Shown: positions 1 through 5,896 of the stretch, piece by piece | How the letters are laid out: every line of letters begins with the position of its first letter | Numbering within the stretch: the stretch's first letter is position 1 | Assembly: GCA_964458275.1 (NCBI GenBank) | Contig: CAYWIE010000009.1 | Location: 1 to 57,147, forward strand | Source: HGM04593 sp964458275 | GTDB taxonomy: Bacteria > Bacteroidota > Bacteroidia > Bacteroidales > Bacteroidaceae | Reading direction: 5' to 3' | Length of the DNA: 57,147 nucleotides | Notes under the pieces: model-generated | What the model saw: the letters and a program-made list of their open reading frames with translations, nothing else | Databases searched by the model: none | Told to the model about the DNA's origin: nothing | Made by a program: the position numbers and the translations under genes

Positions 1-281
1 TTCTAAGAGTTATATTTTGATATTTTGAGTTATTAGCAGGCGAAATTCTCACGGACTCCGTCCAACTATTAACATTCTTTAAACTTTAAATTCCTAAAAA
101 GTTTCAATGCGCAGAATTATATCGAACTCGCGTTAATTTATAGCCACCTTAAAATACTTCCGGTATTAGGGAATACCGCCTATCACCATATACGTCTCAA
201 ATGTCTGAGGGTCTAATTTATTTGCTTGCCCACACTAAATTTCTACTGACCCAACTAATATTCATGCTGAGCGCACAAAGC
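1..281. other. Left-edge stretch without a recognisable gene
   Basis: No convincing gene is seen. The stretch is AT-rich and stop-laden in most frames. Two short open segments in different plus-strand frames (about 20-110 and 73-215) could be the tail of a decayed insertion-sequence or other gene, but I recognise no family. A small hairpin (CGGTATT-AGGG-AATACCG) sits at 161-178. The tRNA-Pro gene is transcribed toward this region and ends in the hairpin at 282-317. Confidence 0.3.
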
Positions 282-317
282 AAAAGCCTTGAAAATCATT
301 TGATTTTCAAGGCTTTT
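282..317 (-). terminator. Hairpin terminator after tRNA-Pro
   Basis: A perfect inverted repeat with 17-bp arms (AAAAGCCTTGAAAATCA and its complement) and a 2-nt loop starts 4 nt beyond the 3' end of the tRNA gene. Read on the minus strand, the right arm ends GGCTTTT, giving a T-rich tail. It probably ends the tRNA transcript and, being symmetrical, may also stop transcription coming from the other side. Confidence 0.75.
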
Positions 318-321
318 CCAG

Positions 322-396
322 TCGGGGTGACTGGATTCGAACCAGCGACCACACGCCCCCCAGACGCGTACTCTAACCGGGCTGAGCTACACCCCG
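322..396 (-). tRNA. tRNA-Pro (anticodon GGG)
   Basis: On the minus strand the sequence folds into a full cloverleaf. The acceptor stem is CGGGGTG/CACCCCG, the D-arm GCTC/GAGT, the anticodon stem CGCGT/GCGTG (two G-T pairs) with loop CTGGGGG, and the T-arm carries GGTTCGAATCC. The loop gives anticodon GGG, reading CCC and CCU proline codons. The discriminator base is A and CCA is not encoded. A Bacteroidota-type promoter lies just upstream and a hairpin just downstream, so it is probably a single-gene unit. Confidence 0.95.
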
Positions 397-412
397 CTTT
401 GGTTTTGCTCTG

Positions 413-443
413 CAAAGGTAGAACTATTTTTTCAAACCACAAT
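413..443 (-). promoter_or_regulatory. Promoter of tRNA-Pro
   Basis: On the minus strand the -7 box TACCTTTG (420-413) matches TAnnTTTG exactly. A TTG at 442-440, in an ATTG context, lies 19 nt upstream as the -33 element. The start of transcription would fall a few bases before the tRNA 5' end at 396. Confidence 0.65.
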
Positions 444-525
444 GGATTTTTGAAGAAATTTTTAAAAATAACCGATTATTTATTCTATCATGCTATAGTA
501 GCACAAAAAACATCGGAAATAAATC

Positions 526-2301
526 TCACATTGCGGCTCTCTGCACAGTCTCCATCACACGCAACCAATTATCGCCCCATATCTTCTTTATCGACGCCGC
601 GCTGTACCCTCTGCGGATTAGCTCACGGGTAAGGTTTATCACCTGCGAAGCGTCGCTGCATCCGGCAATAGTGCCGTCTCCATCAAAGTCGGTGCCTATT
701 CCTACATGATTGATGCCTGCCACCTTTATGGCATGTTCAAGATGACGCAGAAAGTCGTCGAGCGTCGCATCACCCTCCTCCACAAGGAAGCCTTTGTACA
801 TTGTCAACTGCACTACACCACCTTTTGCAGTAATCGCCCTCAGCTGGTCGTCTGTCAGATTGCGGGGATGGTTGCAAAGTGCCCTGCAAGATGAGTGAGA
901 GCAGACAACCGGGACGCTGCTTGCCTCTAACGCATCGTAGAAACTCTTTTCTGAAGCATGAGACAGGTCTATCATCATGCCCACTCTGTTCATTTCACGC
1001 ACCACATCCCTGCCGAACGCGCTCAGCCCGTCATTCTCGCCCGCGCCGCGCGCCGAGTCGCAAATATCGTTGTCGCCATTATGACACAGTGTCATATACA
1101 CGACGCCTGCCTGCCTGAATTTTTCGATATTCGAGAGGTCTTTACCTATAGCATATCCATTCTCTATCGCCGGCATTATTATCTTTTTGCCGAGACGGCT
1201 GTTGCTTATCGCCTCTTCCGGCGTGCTGCAAAGCACTGCACTTCCGCCGCTGCGCTCCACCCTTTCGCGTATTCCGTCGAGAAGCTGCCAAGCCTCCTCT
1301 GTCGCCTGCCTGAGCGATACCTCGTCGCGCTTGTCTTGTTTCAGATACGCAGCCATTGTTGCCACATGCAGACCGCCTTCGCCCATTTTGTGCAGGTCGA
1401 CAAGAGCAGTGGCACTGCGCCGGGTCAGTTCATATCCCGTGGCAAAGCACATCGGAGTGTCGCAATGCGAGTCTACCGTTACAATCTGTGCGTGAAGCGT
1501 GCGGGCAGCCCTGTAAAGCGAAGCCTCTGAAACCAGCCATTCGAAAACGGGCATCATCGCCCTGTTATTGTCCTTGAGAATAAAACATTCCGGATGCCAT
1601 TGAACTCCTATCATCGGACGCCCGTCGATGCTCTCCATAGCCTCTATCACTCCATCTGTGGCAGTAGCAGTAACGCGGAAACCGTCAGGAACTTGCGACA
1701 CCGCCTGATGATGGAAACTGTTTACTGCTAATGTATTGCCAAAAAGTCTGCCGAGAAGGCTGTCTTCTGTTATATTGACCATGTGCGTAGCCACACTGCG
1801 CTCTTCCTCCTGACTATGTTTCAAGAGCCCATCGCCGAGGGCAGCGTATATATCCTGGTGCACCTTGCCGCCGTATGCCGCAGCCATAGTCTGTATGCCA
1901 CGGCAGATGCCGAGTATGGGTATCTGTCTGTCTGCCGCAAGCCGGGCAAGCATCATCTCCTGCTCGTCGCGGTCGGGGTTTATGTTATGAAGCAACGTAT
2001 AGTCCGGCGCTTCGTTCATATATCGGGGGTCGATGTCCGCTCCGCCCGAAAGCACAATGCCGTCGAGTATGGCAAGCGTGCTTAAAAGCTGTTCGCGATG
2101 AGGGTAGGGAGGAATTATGAGCGGGGTACCTCCGGCTTCGAGAACCGAAAGGTAGTACCCCTGTGCAAGACAGCAGTTGCCTTCGCTGAAGTTGCCCGAA
2201 ATGCCGATGAGCGGCCGTGGGCCGCTCATCGGATATTTGCGGTGCAGTTCATCGTATTCGCTGTCGAGATTGAATTTCTTTTCGAACTGTTCCGTTTTCA
2301 T
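526..2301 (-). CDS. C26 class I glutamine amidotransferase-like / M19 dipeptidase fusion
   Basis: A two-domain hydrolase of 591 residues. Residues about 28-262 form a peptidase C26 domain of the gamma-glutamyl-GABA hydrolase (PuuD) type, with nucleophile Cys133 in GICRGIQ and the His236/Glu238 pair in QWHPE. Residues about 270-590 form an M19 (renal/membrane dipeptidase) domain with zinc ligands in HCDT (His279, Asp281), a Glu in the AIENG segment, and later His in DLSHAS and CSHSS. No signal peptide is visible, so it should act in the cytoplasm, cleaving gamma-glutamyl compounds and dipeptides. It follows the Lrp-type regulator after 5 nt, which suggests co-transcription and amino-acid-linked control. 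The exact substrate is not deducible. Confidence 0.88.
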   Translation of the reverse strand: MKTEQFEKKFNLDSEYDELHRKYPMSGPRPLIGISGNFSEGNCCLAQGYYLSVLEAGGTPLIIPPYPHREQLLSTLAILDGIVLSGGADIDPRYMNEAPDYTLLHNINPDRDEQEMMLARLAADRQIPILGICRGIQTMAAAYGGKVHQDIYAALGDGLLKHSQEEERSVATHMVNITEDSLLGRLFGNTLAVNSFHHQAVSQVPDGFRVTATATDGVIEAMESIDGRPMIGVQWHPECFILKDNNRAMMPVFEWLVSEASLYRAARTLHAQIVTVDSHCDTPMCFATGYELTRRSATALVDLHKMGEGGLHVATMAAYLKQDKRDEVSLRQATEEAWQLLDGIRERVERSGGSAVLCSTPEEAISNSRLGKKIIMPAIENGYAIGKDLSNIEKFRQAGVVYMTLCHNGDNDICDSARGAGENDGLSAFGRDVVREMNRVGMMIDLSHASEKSFYDALEASSVPVVCSHSSCRALCNHPRNLTDDQLRAITAKGGVVQLTMYKGFLVEEGDATLDDFLRHLEHAIKVAGINHVGIGTDFDGDGTIAGCSDASQVINLTRELIRRGYSAASIKKIWGDNWLRVMETVQRAAM

Positions 2302-2306
2302 ATACT

Positions 2307-2771
2307 TTATAGAGGTAAATTTCTCTTTATGCTATTGTCGAGCACAATCATGGTCTCTGTGCTGACTACACCGGGTATTTTCTGTATCCTGCCGTTGAGA
2401 AGCTCCATCAACTGCTCATTGTCGCGAGCATACATCTTTATCATCACCGAGTAGGGACCTGTGGTGTAGCTGCATTCTACCACTTCGGGAATATCTTCGA
2501 GCTGTTTGATAATGTCGTGATACATCGAACCTCTCTCGAAATTTATTCCTACGTATGTGCAGGTGGTGAATCCGAGCCGTTTCATATTCACTTCGTAGCT
2601 TGACCCCATGATGATTCCCATGTCAATCATGTGTTGCACGCGCATGTGTATTGCCGCGCGTGATACGCCGCACGATTCTGCCACGTTCCTGAAGGGGATT
2701 CGTGCATCTTTTGATATTATGCTCAATATCTTAAGATCGAGACTGTCGGTTTTACATTCGCCACCTTTCAT
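2307..2771 (-). CDS. Lrp/AsnC family transcriptional regulator
   Basis: The product has about 154 residues from the chosen ATG. An N-terminal AsnC-type helix-turn-helix (DSLDLKILSIISKDAR, then VSRAAIHMRVQHM) is followed by an Lrp effector-binding RAM domain (VVECSYTTGPYSVMIKM, IPGVVSTETMIVL). The start at MKGGECKTD fits the family; upstream in-frame ATGs at 2798 and 2813 fall within an inverted repeat and would add an atypical tail. It sits between two FKBP genes and the peptidase fusion, all on the same strand, so it may sense an amino acid or peptide product and control the peptidase. The effector is unknown. Confidence 0.87.
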   Translation of the reverse strand: MKGGECKTDSLDLKILSIISKDARIPFRNVAESCGVSRAAIHMRVQHMIDMGIIMGSSYEVNMKRLGFTTCTYVGINFERGSMYHDIIKQLEDIPEVVECSYTTGPYSVMIKMYARDNEQLMELLNGRIQKIPGVVSTETMIVLDNSIKRNLPL

Positions 2772-2791
2772 ATTGCAGTTGTATATATAGT

Positions 2792-2820
2792 CCGCCATTC
2801 GCAGAGAGGGCAAATGGCGG
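2792..2820. repeat. Inverted repeat upstream of the Lrp-type gene
   Basis: The perfect arms CCGCCATT (2792-2799) and AATGGCGG (2813-2820) are separated by 13 nt. They lie between the FKBP stop (2836) and the chosen Lrp start (2771). There is no T-run, so a classical terminator is unlikely. It could be an operator for the regulator itself or an RNA hairpin that sets the ratio of upstream to downstream expression. Confidence 0.5.
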
Positions 2821-2835
2821 ACAAAAGGTTACATA

Positions 2836-3669
2836 TTACTTCTTAGCTTTGATTACACGCATAACCTCGATGTCGAAGATAAGTGCGCTGTAGGGAGGGA
2901 TACCTCTGGTACCGCTCTTGCCGTATGCAAGGTTCCAGGGGATATAGATTTTGCATTTTGAGCCTTCGGGAAGAATCTGCAATGCCTCTGAGAAGCCGGG
3001 CACTACACCTGCAACAGGGAATGCCACCTCTTTGCCGCGTGAGCTGTCGAATGTTCTGCCGTTGGGAAGTGTACCTTTATAGATAACACTTGCAGTGTCG
3101 CTTGCTGTAGCAATGGGACCTGTACCCTCTACCTCCATCTTGTACTGGAGACCGCTGGGGAGTGTTACGACGCCGGGCTGCTTTTTGTTCTCAGCCATGA
3201 AGTCTTCGCTTGCCTGACGGTAGATTACTCTGTCGGAATACTCGATGGCAGCTTCGGTTGTCATGATTTTGCCGTCATTGTAAACGCCTGCGATAAGACC
3301 TGCGAGGAACATCTCTCTATCGAGCTTGTTCACAGTGTCGCCGGGATATACCTCTTCATTGGCATTGATATATACGTTTGCAGCCTGAGAACCGATTGAG
3401 AGACCTTTTGCGTATGCGTCAGACTTCTTGTCGTCGCTCATGGGGAAGGCATCGCACACACCACGTACGAACTCGTCGATATATGCAGAGTCTACTCCAA
3501 GCTGGCGGTAGATGATGTCGCTCAACATTTCTGATTTCGCAAGACTCACTGCAAATGCCAAAGAGTCCTCTGAAGTTTTGATAGATACGTTTCTCATGTT
3601 TTTGCCACCACCGCAAGATGTCATTGCAACTGCTGCGATGAGGCCGATCATAAATACAATCTTTTTCAT
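2836..3669 (-). CDS. FKBP-type peptidyl-prolyl cis-trans isomerase, lipoprotein
   Basis: The product has 277 residues. A lipoprotein signal (MKKIVFMIGLIAAVAMTSC, Cys19) places it in the envelope. Residues about 30-165 match the helical FKBP N-terminal dimerisation domain. Residues about 170-277 are the FKBP catalytic domain (VIYKGTLPNGRTFDSSRG, IPWNLAYG, PPYSALIFDIEVM). It should catalyse proline isomerisation during folding of periplasmic or outer-membrane proteins. It follows a second FKBP gene after 21 nt; the two have similar catalytic domains and probably arose by duplication, one exported and one not. Confidence 0.92.
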   Translation of the reverse strand: MKKIVFMIGLIAAVAMTSCGGGKNMRNVSIKTSEDSLAFAVSLAKSEMLSDIIYRQLGVDSAYIDEFVRGVCDAFPMSDDKKSDAYAKGLSIGSQAANVYINANEEVYPGDTVNKLDREMFLAGLIAGVYNDGKIMTTEAAIEYSDRVIYRQASEDFMAENKKQPGVVTLPSGLQYKMEVEGTGPIATASDTASVIYKGTLPNGRTFDSSRGKEVAFPVAGVVPGFSEALQILPEGSKCKIYIPWNLAYGKSGTRGIPPYSALIFDIEVMRVIKAKK

Positions 3670-3690
3670 TTTATGGTAATAGTTTATTGA

Positions 3691-4275
3691 TTATAACACC
3701 TTTATAAGTTCTACATCAAAGATAAGGGCACTATAAGGAGGAATCATCTCTCCTGCGCCGTTCGCACCGTATGCAAGGTCATAGGGAATGTAGAGTCTCC
3801 ACTTTGAGCCTTCGCCCATAAGCTGAAGCGCCTCAACCCATCCGGCAATCACCTGAGATACACCGAACACAGCAGGCTGACCTCTCTTGATTGAGCTGTC
3901 GAACACTGTACCGTCGATGAGTGTACCTTCGTAGTGGCACTGTACTCTGTCGGCAGCAGTAGGCTTCTTGCCCAAGCCGGCGTTGATTATCTCATACTGG
4001 AGTCCGCTGGGAAGCGTAACTACACCCTCGCGCTTCTTGTTCTCTTCGAGGAAGGCGATGCCGCTCTCTTTTGTCTTGCCGTACTTCTCTTCTGTAAGCT
4101 TGTTGAAAAATTCGTTGATGGCATTCTGCGCCTCCACAACTGTTATTTCTGTCTCTTTACCTGAAAGCACGTCCTGCATGCCTTTCACAAAATCTGCAAA
4201 TTCGAGTGTGCTTACACCCATAGAGGCCAAGTTCTGGCCGATGTTCATGCCTAAGCCATAGCTGAATTTATCCAT
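3691..4275 (-). CDS. FKBP-type peptidyl-prolyl cis-trans isomerase (FklB-like)
   Basis: The product has 194 residues and no signal peptide. It has an N-terminal helical domain (MDKFSYGLGMNIGQNL) and a C-terminal FKBP domain from about residue 85 (VQCHYEGTLIDGTVFDSS, YIPYDLAYG, IPPYSALIFDVELIKV). Its layout matches FklB/FkpA-type enzymes. It is the first gene of the minus-strand run that continues with the lipoprotein FKBP. The lack of an export signal suggests a cytoplasmic folding helper. Confidence 0.92.
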   Translation of the reverse strand: MDKFSYGLGMNIGQNLASMGVSTLEFADFVKGMQDVLSGKETEITVVEAQNAINEFFNKLTEEKYGKTKESGIAFLEENKKREGVVTLPSGLQYEIINAGLGKKPTAADRVQCHYEGTLIDGTVFDSSIKRGQPAVFGVSQVIAGWVEALQLMGEGSKWRLYIPYDLAYGANGAGEMIPPYSALIFDVELIKVL

Positions 4276-4309
4276 TTCTTTATTCTATTTTAATTGGGGC
4301 AGAAAAATA

Positions 4310-4336
4310 CAAAAAGCAAAGAATCTCTGCTTTTTG
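4310..4336. repeat. Hairpin in the leader of the FKBP operon
   Basis: Inverted repeat CAAAAAGCA / TGCTTTTTG with a 9-nt loop, 35 nt upstream of the FKBP start. Read on the minus strand it is followed by TATTTTT, so it looks like a weak terminator or attenuator inside the leader. A possible -7 box, TACTTTTG (4385-4378, minus strand), lies further upstream but lacks a well-spaced -33 box. The rest of 4276-4497 shows nothing else. Confidence 0.4.
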
Positions 4337-4497
4337 TTATTTTACATGCCGCATGGTTAATTACATGTTTATCATGGCAAAAGTAATACATATTATCCGA
4401 CTTCCGTGCAATTTTATCAAAAATTTAACACTCATAAGCAAATTTATGACATTTTGTAAAAAACAAAACTCGGCAACAGTGATTGCAGATAGGAAAC

Positions 4498-4529
4498 TTT
4501 GGCTTAATAAGATTAATTCGTTACCTTTG
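4498..4529 (+). promoter_or_regulatory. Promoter of the small membrane protein-permease unit
   Basis: TTTG at 4498-4501, a 20-nt spacer, and TACCTTTG at 4522-4529 make an exact match to the Bacteroidota housekeeping consensus. It lies after several upstream in-frame ATGs and so fixes the start of the next gene at 4563. Confidence 0.8.
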
Positions 4530-4562
4530 CACTATTCACAGAAAAAAGAACAGATTCTTTTT

Positions 4563-4931
4563 ATGAATAAAACCGTAATACTGTTTATCATACTCGCTAT
4601 TATTGTAGTAGGTTACCTGCTGTTCATCAGTAGGAAAAAGAACGATGCGCCCCAAGAGGAGCACCACGACGTAGAGGGCGGCTGCTGCGGACGCCACGCC
4701 GTATGCGAGAAAGGGCTCGACAACGCTTCGCTTTACTTCGACGACGAGGAGCTTGACGCCTTCAAGGGACGACGTCCCGAAGACTACACCGACAAAGAGG
4801 TTGAGGAGTTCCGCAACGTACTCTACACGATGAAGAGCGAAGAGGTGGACGAATGGGTACAATGTCTGCAACAGCGCGGCATAGAGATTCCATACGAGAT
4901 AAAGGACGAGATACTGCTTATTCTGCAATAA
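4563..4931 (+). CDS. Small membrane-anchored protein with CCGRHAVCEK motif
   Basis: The product has 122 residues and unknown function. Residues about 3-21 are one hydrophobic segment (VILFIILAIIVVGYLLFI) followed by basic residues, so the C-terminal part should lie in the cytoplasm. A short His/Cys-rich stretch follows (EEHH, then GGCCGRHAVCEKG at about 40-52) and then an acidic helical region (YFDDEELDAF, YTDKEVEEF, EIKDEILLIL). The Cys/His cluster could bind a metal, and the next gene 10 nt later is a metal permease, but this is inference. From memory, similar short proteins with this motif occur in other Bacteroidota. The start was chosen because the promoter box ends at 4529. Confidence 0.8.
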   Translation: MNKTVILFIILAIIVVGYLLFISRKKNDAPQEEHHDVEGGCCGRHAVCEKGLDNASLYFDDEELDAFKGRRPEDYTDKEVEEFRNVLYTMKSEEVDEWVQCLQQRGIEIPYEIKDEILLILQ

Positions 4932-4941
4932 GAGGCTTTCA

Positions 4942-5751
4942 ATGGAACTGCTCGACTACCTATTCTTCAGAAACGCGCTTGCAGGCGCGTTGCTTGTCGC
5001 CGTACTCTGCGGAATCACGGGCACCTACGTAGTAACAAGGCGTCTGCTCTTCATCAGCGGAGGAATCACGCACGCATCGTTCGGAGGAGTCGGTTTGGGA
5101 ATGTTCTTTTCATTCAGCCCCACACTCGGAGCATTCATTTTTGCCATTGCGTCGGCACTCGGCATACAGGTTCTGGGGCGCCACAAAGAGATTAGAGAAG
5201 ACTCGGCTATAGCCCTGCTGTGGGTGCTGGGAATGACAATGGGAGTGATATTCTGCTTCCTCACCCCCGGATATACCGCCGAGCTGTCGACCTATCTGTT
5301 CGGGAACATTCTCACCATCACAACCTCGGACATTGCGCTGATGGCAGCAATAGGCTGCGTCGCGACACTCTTCACTGCCATCATGTACCGCGCCATCGTA
5401 GCGACAGCCTTCGACAAGGAGTTCGCACGTTCGCGCCACATCCCTGTAGAAGCGATAGAGACAGCAATGATGACACTCATCGCTCTCACAATAGTGGCAT
5501 GCCTGCGCATGATAGGAGTGATACTTGTAATCTCAATGCTCACCGTGCCGCAAATGACAGCAATGCTCTTCACAATCGACTACAAGAAGACAATTGCACT
5601 GTCCATACTCTTCGGATACGTGGCAAGCGCGTGCGGACTGTTGCTCTCCTTTGCCCTCGACATTCCCGGAGGAGCAGCAATAATAGCCTGCTCGATAACG
5701 CTGTATGCCCTATGCGCACTTGTGAAATATGCATCCAAAAAGCTTTTATAG
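4942..5751 (+). CDS. ABC-3 family metal ABC transporter permease
   Basis: A 269-residue integral membrane protein with about eight hydrophobic segments, of the ZnuB/TroC/MntB family. Typical features are YVVTRRLLFISGGITHASFGGVGLG near the N-terminus and GVILVISMLTVPQMTAML in the second half. It would form the channel of a zinc, manganese or iron importer. The usual partners, an ATPase and a solute-binding lipoprotein, are not next to it, so they must be encoded elsewhere or the small upstream protein has a supporting role. The metal cannot be told from the sequence. Confidence 0.9.
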   Translation: MELLDYLFFRNALAGALLVAVLCGITGTYVVTRRLLFISGGITHASFGGVGLGMFFSFSPTLGAFIFAIASALGIQVLGRHKEIREDSAIALLWVLGMTMGVIFCFLTPGYTAELSTYLFGNILTITTSDIALMAAIGCVATLFTAIMYRAIVATAFDKEFARSRHIPVEAIETAMMTLIALTIVACLRMIGVILVISMLTVPQMTAMLFTIDYKKTIALSILFGYVASACGLLLSFALDIPGGAAIIACSITLYALCALVKYASKKLL

Positions 5752-5826
5752 AGCCTCAAAGGGCAAGCAGAAGCCACGACTAACACAATAAAAACCGTAA
5801 AGAACAGTTTATTTACAAGAAGCTGT

Positions 5827-5856
5827 TTTGTTTTTAAACAAAAAAGCATAACTTTA
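5827..5856 (+). promoter_or_regulatory. Promoter of the sprE-porX unit
   Basis: TTTG at 5827-5830, an 18-nt spacer, and TAACTTTA at 5849-5856 (one base off the TAnnTTTG consensus). Transcription would begin near 5862, which rules out the TTG at 5861 as a normal start codon and favours the TTG at 5897. Confidence 0.55.
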
Positions 5857-5896
5857 CACTTTGGAACAGTGCAGACAGCACCACAATAAAAGACAT

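Noticed and set aside
201..632. Plus-strand open frame across the tRNA gene
   Set aside because: It runs antisense through the tRNA, its terminator and the 3' end of the peptidase gene; a chance frame.
2836..4275. Tandem FKBP genes as a recent duplication of interest
   Set aside because: The two proteins differ clearly in length, signal peptide and N-terminal domain, and FKBP pairs are ordinary in this group.
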